DNA of 64,000 nucleotides from Sphingomonadaceae bacterium (GCA_030147805.1 JASBUR010000051.1:16963-80962), one strand, 5' to 3'; positions 17,272 through 25,672 are shown, counted from the first letter of the stretch. The notes: a model not told the origin generated them from the letters alone. Made by a program: numbers and translations.

Positions 17272-18060
17272 TTAGCCGAGCAGGCGCTTCGCCGCCGTCA
17301 GCCCCGCCTCGGCGCGAACGAGGCCCGATAGCGGCGACTGCATCGGCCCCTCGACGCTCACCGGCAGGTCGGGCGGCAGCAGCGCGAAGATTTCGCCCAG
17401 CGGCAGCTCGCCCTCGCCGGCATTGCGGCGTAGCTGGCGCGCCTCGGCCATCAGGTCGTCGGGGAGCGGCGCGACCAGCGGCGCATCGCAGATCTGCGCA
17501 TAGCGGACCTTGCCGACAAGCGGGCGCAGCGCCTCGACCGAGCCGCCCGAGCGGAACAGGTGGAGGCAGTCGAGCATGATGCCGGCGTTCGCCGCCGCGG
17601 CGGCGTCGACCAGTGCCGCGGCGTCGTCGATCGAGCACAGCGCGCTCCACGGCAGGAACTCGACGCTGGCGTCGAGCCCGCGCCGCGCCGCGCGTTCGCA
17701 GATGTCGGCATAGCGCTCGGCACGCCGCGTTTCGTCCGTATCCCACACCGTCAGCATGATCCCCGCCGCGCCGAGCCGCGCTGCGGTATCGAGCAGCGGT
17801 TCGTAACTGGCGACGTCGGTGTCCGCGCGCAGCGCCACGCCGACCGCATCGTAGAGCGTCACGCCTTCGTCCTTCAGCCGCGCCTCGGTCTCGGCGAGCA
17901 GCGCGGGGTCGAGCGGTGCGAAATCGGGCTGGCCCTCGCGCCCCGCGGCGTTGAGCGGCAGGCCGACCGCGTCATAGCCCGCCTGCGCCGCGATCGAGAC
18001 CATCTCGGGCAGCGTCGCCGGAAGCACCGTGGCGGGGGCGAGCGCGAACAGGCGGGTCAT
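17272..18060 (-). CDS. Sugar phosphate isomerase/epimerase-like TIM-barrel protein
   Basis: A 262-residue protein of the xylose-isomerase-like (AP endonuclease 2) barrel superfamily. Metal-ligand-like residues appear in SVEFLPWSAL (Glu), MLDCLHLFRSGG (Asp and His), YAQICDAP and SVEGPM, spaced as in hydroxypyruvate isomerase and sugar epimerases. The substrate is unknown. It lies 27 bases after yciB and 56 bases before cofE, the same direction, so it may be co-transcribed with the F420 genes. A role in making the three-carbon F420 precursor is possible but unproven. Confidence 0.82.
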   Translation of the reverse strand: MTRLFALAPATVLPATLPEMVSIAAQAGYDAVGLPLNAAGREGQPDFAPLDPALLAETEARLKDEGVTLYDAVGVALRADTDVASYEPLLDTAARLGAAGIMLTVWDTDETRRAERYADICERAARRGLDASVEFLPWSALCSIDDAAALVDAAAAANAGIMLDCLHLFRSGGSVEALRPLVGKVRYAQICDAPLVAPLPDDLMAEARQLRRNAGEGELPLGEIFALLPPDLPVSVEGPMQSPLSGLVRAEAGLTAAKRLLG

Positions 18061-18087
18061 GGCGGCTCCGGGTTCGGGAGGGCGGGC

Positions 18088-18693
18088 TCAGCCCTGCGGC
18101 GGGATCGGCGGTTCCTGAGGCTCGTCGCTGTGCTTCATCAGCATCGGCAGCTGGGTGAACATGAACGCGAACGACAACGCCGAGACCCCCCACACCTTGA
18201 AGGTCACCCAGCTGTCGAAGCTCAGCATCTGGCGGGCGACTTCGTTGATCGCCACCATCGCGAGGAAGAACCAGGCGAAGTTGCGCGTCAGCTTGTGCCA
18301 GCCCTCGGGCCTGAGGGCCGGAAAGCCCGATTCGAGCACGGTGCGCAGCAGCGGCCGGCCGGTCAGCAGCCCGAAGAACAGCGTCCCCGACAGCACCGCA
18401 TAGACGATCGACGGCTTGATCTGGATGAAGCGCTGATCGTGCAGGTAGATCGTCAATCCGCCGAACACCGCGACGACGACGCCGGTCACCCACAGCATCG
18501 TCGAAATGCGGCCGGTCTTCAGCTTCGACACCAGCATCGCCGCAGCGGTCGCCACCATGAACGCGGCGGTCGCCGCGACCGCCTGGTCGATGTCTGATCC
18601 CGGCGCCAGCGCGTTCACGCCGAAGAACACCAGCAGGGGGCCATAGTCGACCGCGAGTTTCAGACCCGTCGACAGTTCACGCTTCTCGGTCAC
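18088..18693 (-). CDS. yciB: Inner-membrane-spanning protein YciB (IspZ/septation protein A)
   Basis: A 201-residue inner-membrane protein linked to cell division and envelope maintenance. It has about five membrane segments and the family stretches LAVDYGPLLVFFGVNAL, IYLHDQRFIQIKPSIVY and WHKLTRNFAWFFLAMVAINE. It starts with GTG overlapping the ftsY stop by one base, and ends in a Pro-rich tail. A normal-length member. The dapF-mtaB-ftsY-yciB order is common in sphingomonads. Confidence 0.94.
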   Translation of the reverse strand: MTEKRELSTGLKLAVDYGPLLVFFGVNALAPGSDIDQAVAATAAFMVATAAAMLVSKLKTGRISTMLWVTGVVVAVFGGLTIYLHDQRFIQIKPSIVYAVLSGTLFFGLLTGRPLLRTVLESGFPALRPEGWHKLTRNFAWFFLAMVAINEVARQMLSFDSWVTFKVWGVSALSFAFMFTQLPMLMKHSDEPQEPPIPPQG

Positions 18694-19625
18694 TATTCTT
18701 GCACTCCGGCCAGGGCTCGGGCGAACGCCCTCGGGTCGAACGGCCGCAGGTCGTCGATGGTTTCGCCGACGCCGACCGCATGGATCGGCAGCTTGAAGCG
18801 CTCGGCGGCCGCGACGAGCACGCCGCCGCGCGCGGTGCCGTCGAGCTTGGTCATCACCAGCCCGGTGACGCCCGCGACTTCCTTGAACACCTCGATCTGG
18901 TTGAGCGCGTTCTGGCCGGTCGTCGCGTCGAGCACCAGCACGACGTCGTGCGGCGCCGACAGCATCAGCTTGGAGAGGACGCGCTTCACCTTGGCGAGCT
19001 CGTCCATCAGCCCCTGCTTGTTCTGCAGCCGCCCGGCGGTGTCGATGATCAGCGCATCGTATCCGCCGGCACGCGCCTTTTCGAGCGATTCATAGGCAAG
19101 GCCCGCGGCGTCGGCGCCGACCTTGCCCGAGATCACCGGCGCGCCGATGCGGCCGCCCCAGACCTGCAACTGCTCGATGGCGGCGGCGCGGAAGGTGTCG
19201 CCTGCCGCGAGCATGACGCGATAATCCTGTTCCTGGAACAGATGCGCCAGCTTGGCGATCGTCGTCGTCTTGCCAGAGCCGTTGACGCCGACGACGAGGA
19301 TGGTCTGCGGCCGCGGGAAGGCGACGACCTCGAGCGGCCGCGCCACCGGCGCCAGCACGCGCTCGATCTCGTCGGCGACGACCTGGCGCACCTCGGCCTC
19401 GCTGACCGCCTTGTCGTACTTCTCGGCGGAGAGCTTGGCGCAGACGCGTGCCGCCATTGCCGGGCCGAGGTCCGACGCGATCAGCGCCTCCTCGATCTCC
19501 TCGAGCATCGCGTCGTCGAGCTTCGACTTGGTGAATACCGACGACAGGCTGTCGCCGAGCTTGTCCGACGATCGCGACAGCCCGGCGCGCAGCTTGGCAA
19601 ACCAGCTCTGCGGTTCTTCAGACAC
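18693..19625 (-). CDS. ftsY: Signal recognition particle receptor FtsY
   Basis: A 310-residue GTPase that docks the SRP-ribosome complex at the membrane. NG-domain motifs: GVNGSGKTTTIAKLAH (P-loop), GDTFRAAAIEQL, DTAGRLQNK and TKLDGTARGG. The acidic A domain is very short, as in many Alphaproteobacteria, leaving a basic amphipathic N-terminus. It starts with GTG overlapping the mtaB stop by one base. Its partner ffh lies about 3 kb away in this window. Confidence 0.96.
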   Translation of the reverse strand: MSEEPQSWFAKLRAGLSRSSDKLGDSLSSVFTKSKLDDAMLEEIEEALIASDLGPAMAARVCAKLSAEKYDKAVSEAEVRQVVADEIERVLAPVARPLEVVAFPRPQTILVVGVNGSGKTTTIAKLAHLFQEQDYRVMLAAGDTFRAAAIEQLQVWGGRIGAPVISGKVGADAAGLAYESLEKARAGGYDALIIDTAGRLQNKQGLMDELAKVKRVLSKLMLSAPHDVVLVLDATTGQNALNQIEVFKEVAGVTGLVMTKLDGTARGGVLVAAAERFKLPIHAVGVGETIDDLRPFDPRAFARALAGVQE

Positions 19626-20896
19626 TAAGCGGCCTCCAACATGCCGTCGTTCAATTGATGTGCGGTGGCGCGGACGAGCTGCCCGCGTTTCGCGCCGGCG
19701 ACGCGCACCGGCGCGAAGGCCGCGCTGTGCCCGCTGCCGTCATGGCCCTCGATGAGCACGTCGAGCGGCCGGCCGATCTGCCCGCGAAGATAGGTGTCGA
19801 GCCGCATGGCCGAGGCCTGGCGCAACCGCGCCGCGCGCTCCTTGCGCAGCGGCACGGGAACCTGCGGCATCCGCGCCGCCGGCGTACCGCTGCGCGCCGA
19901 ATAGGGAAAGATATGGCCATAGACGATGTCGCACTCGTCGATCATCGCCAGCGTATTCTCGAACATCGCGTCGGTCTCGGTCGGGAAGCCGGCGATGATG
20001 TCGGCGCCGAAACTCACCTCGGGCCGGCGCGCGCGCACCTCGGCGCAGAAGCGGACAGCGTCCTCGCGGCTATGACGGCGCTTCATGCGCTTCAGCACCA
20101 TGTCGTCGCCTGCCTGCAGACTGAGGTGCAGGTGCGGCATCAGCCGCGCGTCGCCGGTGATCGCGTCGAGCAGCGGCATATCGATCTCGACCGAATCGAT
20201 CGACGACAGCCGCAGCCGCGGCAGGTCGGGGACGAGCGTTAGGATCTGCTGGACGAGGCGGCCGAGCGTCCGGCTCCCCGGCAGATCGGCGCCGTAGGAC
20301 GTCACGTCGACCCCGGTCAGCACCACCTCATGATAGCCTTCCTCGCGCACCAGCCGCTTGATGCGGTCGACGATCAGGCCGGCGGGTACCGACCGCGAAT
20401 TGCCGCGGCCGAAAGGGATGATGCAGAAGGTACAGCGGTGGTCGCAGCCGTTCTGCACCTCGACGAAGGCGCGCGCCCGGTGACCGAGCGCATCGACCAG
20501 ATGCGCCGCGGTCTCGCGCACCGCCATGATGTCGTTGACGCGGACGGCGGGCAGGTCGTCGTCGAAGCGGAAACTCGCCGCCTGCAATTTCTCGATATTG
20601 CCGAGCACGCGCGCCACTTCGGGCATCGCCGCGAAGGTCTGCGGCTCGGTCTGCGCGGCGCAGCCGGTGACGATGATGCGCGCCTGCGGGCGCTCGCGCT
20701 TCATCCGGCGGATCTGCTGCCGCGCCTGCCGCACCGCCTCGCCGGTGACGGCGCAGGTGTTGACGACGATCATGTCGTGCTCGCCGCTCGCCGCGGCATG
20801 GGCGCGCATCACCTCGGACTCATAGGCGTTGAGCCGGCAGCCGAAGGTCACGATCTCGGGCGCCGCGGCGACGGCGGCATCAGGGAGTGTGGCCAT
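19625..20896 (-). CDS. mtaB: tRNA t6A37 methylthiotransferase MtaB
   Basis: A 423-residue radical-SAM methylthiotransferase that adds a methylthio group to t6A at position 37 of ANN-decoding tRNAs. The N-terminal MTTase domain has the cluster cysteines in TFGCRLNAYES, VNTCAVTGEA and VTGCAAQ; the radical-SAM motif is CDHRCTFC; a C-terminal TRAM-like domain follows (VLIEGHDGSGHSAAFAPV). The GCRLNAYE form (not GCQMNEYD) marks MtaB rather than MiaB. The ATG overlaps the dapF stop. Confidence 0.93.
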   Translation of the reverse strand: MATLPDAAVAAAPEIVTFGCRLNAYESEVMRAHAAASGEHDMIVVNTCAVTGEAVRQARQQIRRMKRERPQARIIVTGCAAQTEPQTFAAMPEVARVLGNIEKLQAASFRFDDDLPAVRVNDIMAVRETAAHLVDALGHRARAFVEVQNGCDHRCTFCIIPFGRGNSRSVPAGLIVDRIKRLVREEGYHEVVLTGVDVTSYGADLPGSRTLGRLVQQILTLVPDLPRLRLSSIDSVEIDMPLLDAITGDARLMPHLHLSLQAGDDMVLKRMKRRHSREDAVRFCAEVRARRPEVSFGADIIAGFPTETDAMFENTLAMIDECDIVYGHIFPYSARSGTPAARMPQVPVPLRKERAARLRQASAMRLDTYLRGQIGRPLDVLIEGHDGSGHSAAFAPVRVAGAKRGQLVRATAHQLNDGMLEAA

Positions 20897-21705
20897 CAGG
20901 CGTAGTCGTCCAGATCGATTTCGCCGCGGAACGACGTCGCCGCGGGTCCGGTCATCGCGATATGATCGTCGGCGCGCCATTCGATGTCGAGCGTGCCGCC
21001 GGGCAGCGCGACGCGGACCCGGCGGCCGGTCAGCCCGCGCCGCATCGCCGCGACCGCGGTGGCGCAGGCGCCGGTGCCGCAGGCGCGCGTCAGCCCGGCG
21101 CCGCGCTCCCACACCCTGAGGCGGAGATGGTCGGGGCCGATCAGCTGCGCGACATTGACGTTCACCCGCTCGGGAAACAGCGCGTCATGCTCGATCTGCG
21201 GACCGAGCGTGCCGATCGGCACCGCGTCGAGATCGTCGACGAAGAAGATGACGTGCGGATTGCCGACGTTGACCGCGCTCGGCTTGTCGAGCCCGTCCCA
21301 GCCGACCGGCATCTCGCGGGTGTCCATCGCATAGGCGAGCGGGATCGCATCCCAGTCGAAGCGCGGCCGGCCCATGTCGACGGTGGCGCCGTCGCCTTGC
21401 GGCGCGACCTCGATCAGGCCGCCGGCGGTCTCGACGGTCGCGGGTCCGAGCAGCTGCGCGACGCAGCGCGAGGCGTTGCCGCAGGCTTCGACCTCGCCGC
21501 CGTCGCTGTTGAAGATCAGCATGCGCGCATCGCCGCCGGCGCGCGGCTTCTCGATGACGATCAGCTGGTCGCAGCCGATGCCGGTATGCCGGTCGGCGAT
21601 CCGCGCCGCGAGGCCGTTGCCCATCGCCGGGATCGCCTGCGCGCGCGCGTCGAACACGACGAAGTCGTTGCCGAGCCCATGCATCTTGACGAACGGCGTT
21701 GCCAT
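20896..21705 (-). CDS. dapF: Diaminopimelate epimerase
   Basis: A 269-residue cofactor-free epimerase converting LL- to meso-diaminopimelate for lysine and peptidoglycan. Both catalytic cysteines are present, in EACGNASRC and in RACGTGACA, and the N-terminus KMHGLGNDFVV is typical. The ATG at 21705 is the first good start. It heads the minus-strand run dapF-mtaB-ftsY-yciB. Confidence 0.97.
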   Translation of the reverse strand: MATPFVKMHGLGNDFVVFDARAQAIPAMGNGLAARIADRHTGIGCDQLIVIEKPRAGGDARMLIFNSDGGEVEACGNASRCVAQLLGPATVETAGGLIEVAPQGDGATVDMGRPRFDWDAIPLAYAMDTREMPVGWDGLDKPSAVNVGNPHVIFFVDDLDAVPIGTLGPQIEHDALFPERVNVNVAQLIGPDHLRLRVWERGAGLTRACGTGACATAVAAMRRGLTGRRVRVALPGGTLDIEWRADDHIAMTGPAATSFRGEIDLDDYA

Positions 21706-21793
21706 AGGCGCGCGATGTAGGCGCGAGGCGTGCAGAAGTCCACGCCGCGGGCGGTCGCGCGCAACCCTCGGCGTCGGCCGGCGTTGCCCCATC

Positions 21794-22342
21794 ATGCTCA
21801 GTAAAGATGCCGCCGATGTCCTCGCCTTCTGGTTCGACGAGCTGGCGCCCGAGCAGCGTTTCGCGAAGGACGACGCGGTCGACGCCGCGATCCGCGATCG
21901 CTTCGGCGACCTGCACACCCGGCTGTCGCAGCACGTTCCCGAGGCGTGGATTGCCGACCCGCAATCGCTGCTCGCCGCGGTGATCGTGCTGGACCAATTT
22001 TCGCGCAATCTGTACCGCGACGATCCGCGCGCCTTCGCCAACGATGCCGTCGCGCTCGACCTCGCGCGCCTCGCGCTGAAGCGCGGCGACGATGCGCCGA
22101 TGGACGCCGCGCAGCGCCAGTTCCTCTACATGCCCTTCATGCACAGCGAGGATTCCGACGATCAGGACCGCTGCGTCGCGCTGATGCGGGAGACGGGCAA
22201 CGCCGAGGCGATCGACTATGCCAAGCAGCACCAGGCGATCATTGACCGCTTCGGCCGCTTCCCGCATCGGAACGAGACGCTGGGGCGGGAAACCACTCCG
22301 GCAGAGGCGGCGTTCCTGACGGAGCCCGGCTCGAGCTTCTGA
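21794..22342 (+). CDS. DUF924 family protein
   Basis: A 182-residue soluble helical protein of the DUF924 family, whose function is unknown. Family marks are VLAFWFDELAPEQRF at the start, VIVLDQFSRNLYRDDP in the middle, FLYMPFMHSED, and FGRFPHRNETLGRETT near the end. The ATG at 21794 begins the conserved domain. It is divergent from dapF (88 bases between starts) and stands alone. Confidence 0.92.
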   Translation: MLSKDAADVLAFWFDELAPEQRFAKDDAVDAAIRDRFGDLHTRLSQHVPEAWIADPQSLLAAVIVLDQFSRNLYRDDPRAFANDAVALDLARLALKRGDDAPMDAAQRQFLYMPFMHSEDSDDQDRCVALMRETGNAEAIDYAKQHQAIIDRFGRFPHRNETLGRETTPAEAAFLTEPGSSF

Positions 22343-22352
22343 GCTGCCGACA

Positions 22353-22381
22353 TTGACTTCCGCCCCCCGCGGCGCTACCTC
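22353..22381 (+). promoter_or_regulatory. Possible sigma-70 promoter for ffh
   Basis: TTGACT at 22353-22358, a 17-base gap and TACCTC at 22376-22381. The -35 box is good and the -10 box weak. It lies about 105 bases upstream of ffh in the only sizable gap before the ffh-rpsP-rimM run. Confidence 0.35.
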
Positions 22382-22486
22382 GCACCCGCTTTTCCATCCG
22401 GAACTGCCAGTATTGAACGCGTCCACGGATGCACGCCGGTCAGCGAGGTTTCGCCCACCGGCGCGAAACCGTTTGGGGTGAGCTTG

Positions 22487-23926
22487 ATGTTCGAGAGCCT
22501 ATCAGACCGCCTTTCGGGCGTCTTCGACAAGCTCCGCGGCCGTGGCGCGCTGACGGAGGCCGACGTGCGCGCGGCGATGCGCGAGGTGCGCGTCGCGCTG
22601 CTCGAGGCCGATGTCGCGCTCCCCGTCGTCAAGAGCTTCGTCGACAAGGCGACCGAGCGCGCGATCGGCGCCGAGGTCATCCGTTCGATCACCCCCGGCC
22701 AGATGGTCGTCAAGATCGTCCATGACGCGCTGATCGAGATGCTCGGCGGCGACAGCGAGGGGCTGAACCTCGACGTCACCCCGCCGGCGGTCATCATGAT
22801 GGTCGGCCTCCAGGGCTCGGGCAAGACCACCACCACTGCCAAGATCGCCAAGCGCCTTTCGGAGAAAGAGCGCAAGAAGGTCATGATGGCGTCGCTCGAC
22901 GTCAACCGTCCGGCGGCGCAGGACCAGCTGCGCATCCTCGGCGAGCAGATCAGCGTCGCGACCTTGCCGATCATCGCCGGGCAGCAGCCGGTCGACATCG
23001 CGCGCCGTGCCATGCAGGCGGCGAAGCTGCAGGGCTTCGACGTGCTGCTGCTCGACACCGCCGGCCGGCTCCACGTCGACCAGGCGCTGATGGCCGAGAT
23101 GCAGGCGGTCGCCGGCGCGTCCGACCCCGCCGAAATCCTGCTCGTCGTCGACTCGCTGACCGGCCAGGACGCGGTCAACGTCGCGCAGTCGTTCGCCGGC
23201 CAGGTCGATCTGACCGGCGTCGTGCTGACGCGGATGGACGGCGATGCGCGCGGCGGTGCCGCGCTGTCGATGCGCGCGGTCACGCAGAAGCCGATCAAGT
23301 TCGCCGGCACCGGCGAGAAGCTCGACGCGCTCGATGCCTTCGATCCGCAGCGCGTCGCCGGCCGCATCCTCGGCATGGGCGACGTCGTCAGCCTCGTCGA
23401 GCGCGCGTCGGAGACGATCCAGCAGGACGAGGCGGAGAAGCTCGCGGCCAAGATGGCCAAGGGTCAGTTCGACATGAACGACCTGCGCGCGCAGCTCAAC
23501 CAGATGCAGCGCATGGGCGGCATGGGCGCGCTGATGGGCATGCTGCCCGGCATGGGCAAGATGCAGAAGCAGGCCGAGGCGTCGGGCGTCAACGACAAGA
23601 CGCTGTCGCGCATGGAGGCGGTCATCCTGTCGATGACCCCCAAGGAGCGCGCCAAGCCCGAGATCATCGCGGCGAAGCGCAAGATCCGCATCGCCAAGGG
23701 CGCGGGCACGACGGTGCAGGAGGTGAACAAGCTCCTGAAGATGCACCAGGAAATGGCCAACGCCATGAAGAAGATCAAGAAGATGGGCGGCATGGGCGGC
23801 CTGATGAAGATGATGGGCAAGATGCCCGGCGGCATGGCCGGGATGCTCGGCGGCGGCGCCGGTGGCGGTGCCCCGCAGCTCCCCGGCGGCATGCCGCCCG
23901 GCTTCGACAAATTACTGAAACGCTAA
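22487..23926 (+). CDS. ffh: Signal recognition particle protein Ffh
   Basis: A 479-residue GTPase that binds signal peptides and the 4.5S RNA for co-translational targeting. N/G domain: GLQGSGKTTTTAKIAKRL, DVNRPAAQDQL, DTAGRLHVD, TRMDGDARGG. The methionine-rich M domain (about residues 320-479) shows QLNQMQRMGGMGALMGMLPG and ends in a Gly/Met/Pro tail. The ATG at 22487 begins the family N-terminus MFESLSDRLSGVFDKLRG; a GTG at 22478 would add only three residues. It precedes rpsP by 28 bases. Confidence 0.97.
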   Translation: MFESLSDRLSGVFDKLRGRGALTEADVRAAMREVRVALLEADVALPVVKSFVDKATERAIGAEVIRSITPGQMVVKIVHDALIEMLGGDSEGLNLDVTPPAVIMMVGLQGSGKTTTTAKIAKRLSEKERKKVMMASLDVNRPAAQDQLRILGEQISVATLPIIAGQQPVDIARRAMQAAKLQGFDVLLLDTAGRLHVDQALMAEMQAVAGASDPAEILLVVDSLTGQDAVNVAQSFAGQVDLTGVVLTRMDGDARGGAALSMRAVTQKPIKFAGTGEKLDALDAFDPQRVAGRILGMGDVVSLVERASETIQQDEAEKLAAKMAKGQFDMNDLRAQLNQMQRMGGMGALMGMLPGMGKMQKQAEASGVNDKTLSRMEAVILSMTPKERAKPEIIAAKRKIRIAKGAGTTVQEVNKLLKMHQEMANAMKKIKKMGGMGGLMKMMGKMPGGMAGMLGGGAGGGAPQLPGGMPPGFDKLLKR

Positions 23927-23954
23927 ATCGAAATTACTGAGGAAGGACTAGACT

Positions 23955-24494
23955 ATGGCTCTTGCAATCCGGCTCGCCCGCGGCGGCGCGAAGAAGCGGC
24001 CCTATTACCGCATCGTCGTCACCGACTCGCGCAACGCGCGCGACGGCCGCTTCATCGAGAAGATCGGCACCTACAACCCGCTGCTGGCGAAGGATTCGGG
24101 CGAGCGCGTGAAGCTCGACACCGAGCGCGCCGCGCACTGGCTCGGCGTCGGCGCGCAGCCGTCGGACCGCGTTGCGCGCTTCCTCGATGCCGCCGGTGTC
24201 CGCACCCGCGCCGCGAAGAACAACCCGAAGAAGGGCGAGCCGGGCGAGAAGGCCAAGGAGCGCAGCGAGACGCGCGCCACCAAGACGGCCGAGCGTGAGG
24301 CTGCTGCTGCCGAGGCCGCCGCGCAGCCGGCGGCCGCGGCTGAAGAGGCCGAGACCGAGGCGGTCGTCGCCGCGGCGATCGAGTCGACCGAAGCCGGCAT
24401 CGCCGGCGATGCCGTCGAGGCGGAAGCCGAGGCCCCGGCCGAAGCCGCTGCCGAGGCGCCCGCCGAGGACGAGAAGAAGGCCGACGAGGCCTAA
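23955..24494 (+). CDS. rpsP: 30S ribosomal protein S16 with long acidic tail
   Basis: A 179-residue protein. The first 80 or so residues are a standard S16 ([40 protein letters not shown]). The rest, about 95 residues, is an Ala/Glu/Lys-rich low-complexity extension (repeats of AEA, EAP, AAE) with little predicted fold. Many Alphaproteobacteria have a tail here, and sphingomonad ones are long. AGGAAGG precedes the ATG. RimM, the 30S maturation factor, follows 3 bases after the stop. Confidence 0.96.
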   Translation: MALAIRLARGGAKKRPYYRIVVTDSRNARDGRFIEKIGTYNPLLAKDSGERVKLDTERAAHWLGVGAQPSDRVARFLDAAGVRTRAAKNNPKKGEPGEKAKERSETRATKTAEREAAAAEAAAQPAAAAEEAETEAVVAAAIESTEAGIAGDAVEAEAEAPAEAAAEAPAEDEKKADEA

Positions 24495-24497
24495 GCC

Positions 24498-24986
24498 TTG
24501 TCGGGCGGGGCCCGGGTCACGCTTGCCGCCGTCGCCGGTGCTCATGGCATCGGCGGCGAGGTGAGGCTCAAGCTGTTCGCCGAGAGCCTGGACTCGCTTC
24601 GCCGCCACAAGAGCTTCGAGGTTGCCGGGCGAACGCTGACGCTGAAGTCGCTGAAGCCCGGCAAGCCCGACGCGACCGCGCGGTTCGCCGAGATCGGCTC
24701 GCGCGACGAGGCGGAGGCGCTGCGCGGCACGCTGCTGACCGTCGACCGCGCCGAACTGCCGCCGCTCGCCGAGGGCGAGTTCTATCACAGCGACCTGATC
24801 GGCCTGTCCGCCGTCACACCTGACGGTGCGACGGTCGGCACCGTCGTCGCCGTCGAGAATTTCGGCGCCGGCGACATCCTTGAGATCGAGAAGCCCGACG
24901 GCAAGCGCTTCATGCTGCCGTTCCGCCCCGAGGCGGTGCCCGTGGTCGGCGAGCGTGTGGTGATTGAACCGGCATTCGTTGCGTAG
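24498..24986 (+). CDS. rimM: 16S rRNA processing protein RimM
   Basis: A 162-residue assembly factor for the 30S head that binds S19. The N-terminal barrel has AAVAGAHGIGGEVRLKLF and the PRC-barrel half has FYHSDLIGLSAVTPDGATVG, FGAGDILEIEKPDGKRFMLP. The start is TTG at 24498, as no ATG or GTG lies before the conserved GAHG motif. Its stop codon overlaps the first base of the vapBC operator. In most relatives trmD follows directly; here a toxin-antitoxin pair lies between. Confidence 0.93.
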   Translation: MSGGARVTLAAVAGAHGIGGEVRLKLFAESLDSLRRHKSFEVAGRTLTLKSLKPGKPDATARFAEIGSRDEAEALRGTLLTVDRAELPPLAEGEFYHSDLIGLSAVTPDGATVGTVVAVENFGAGDILEIEKPDGKRFMLPFRPEAVPVVGERVVIEPAFVA

Positions 24987-25006
24987 TATATACGATCCGT
25001 ATATAC
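24986..25006 (+). promoter_or_regulatory. Palindromic operator of vapBC
   Basis: Two copies of the self-complementary octamer GTATATAC (24986-24993 and 24999-25006) separated by GATCC. The AT-rich block stands out from its surroundings and sits 11 bases before vapB. This fits an operator for the VapB-VapC complex, probably overlapping the module's own promoter. Confidence 0.7.
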
Positions 25007-25016
25007 GGAGGCCGTG

Positions 25017-25280
25017 ATGGCGCGCCAGTGGCGGACCAAGACATTCAAATCGGGTAATTCTGTTGCGGTACGGCTGCCGAAGTCGGCCGGTCTGACTGAG
25101 GGTGACGACGTCGTTCTCGTGCCGCACGATGACGGAAGCTTCAGCTTCTGGCGCGAGCAGGATGGGGCGAAGGTCCTGGACGGTTTGTTCGGCGCCTTCT
25201 CCGCCGGGTTCATGTCCGAAGGACGCGGCGACATCGAGCAGGCCGAACGCGACTGGAATGGGCAGCACCGCGCGGCCTGA
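25017..25280 (+). CDS. vapB: VapB-type antitoxin (AbrB/SpoVT fold)
   Basis: An 87-residue antitoxin. The N-terminal half is a swapped-hairpin AbrB domain (TKTFKSGNSVAVRLPKS, VVLVPHDDGSFSFWR) that binds DNA; the C-terminal half, ending ERDWNGQHRAA, should wrap the toxin. The ATG at 25017 is preferred over GTG at 25014. It precedes vapC by 2 bases. The palindromic octamers upstream suggest self-repression. Confidence 0.88.
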   Translation: MARQWRTKTFKSGNSVAVRLPKSAGLTEGDDVVLVPHDDGSFSFWREQDGAKVLDGLFGAFSAGFMSEGRGDIEQAERDWNGQHRAA

Positions 25281-25282
25281 CG

Positions 25283-25672
25283 ATGTTCATGCTCGACACC
25301 AATGTCTGCATCGATTTCGCGCTAGGCCGCAGTGATGTCCTGCGCGCCCGCGTGCGCCGCTTCTACAACAGCGGCCTCGCCATTTCCGCGATCACGCTCG
25401 CCGAACTCAGGGTCGGTGCGCGTCATCCTGACGCCGATCCTGAAGATCAGCGGCGGCTCGACGTGCTGATCGGGACGCTCAATCTGCACGATTTCGATGG
25501 GCGTGCTGCGGACGACTACGGCTCGCTTGCGCGCGAAGTCGGGGTGAAGCGTGCGAGCTTCGACCGTCTGATTGCGGCCCATGCACGCTCGCTCGATCTA
25601 ACCCTCGTCACAAACAATCCTCGTGACTTTGCCGACGTCAAAGGTCTGCGTGTCGAGAATTGGTGCGCATGA
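25283..25672 (+). CDS. vapC: VapC-type PIN-domain ribonuclease toxin
   Basis: A 129-residue PIN-domain endoribonuclease. The acidic active-site residues are visible in [13 protein letters not shown] (Asp5), [14 protein letters not shown] (Glu), FDRLIAAHA and TNNPRDF. The third acid is Asp in SFDRLIAA, so the site appears complete and the toxin is probably active. It forms a pair with the antitoxin upstream. Its TGA overlaps the trmD ATG, so ribosomes finishing vapC can pass to trmD. Confidence 0.92.
   Translation: MFMLDTNVCIDFALGRSDVLRARVRRFYNSGLAISAITLAELRVGARHPDADPEDQRRLDVLIGTLNLHDFDGRAADDYGSLAREVGVKRASFDRLIAAHARSLDLTLVTNNPRDFADVKGLRVENWCA

Noticed and set aside
24200..24494. Separate gene or frameshift after the S16 core
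   Set aside because: The frame continues without break and such Ala/Glu-rich tails are usual for S16 in this group.
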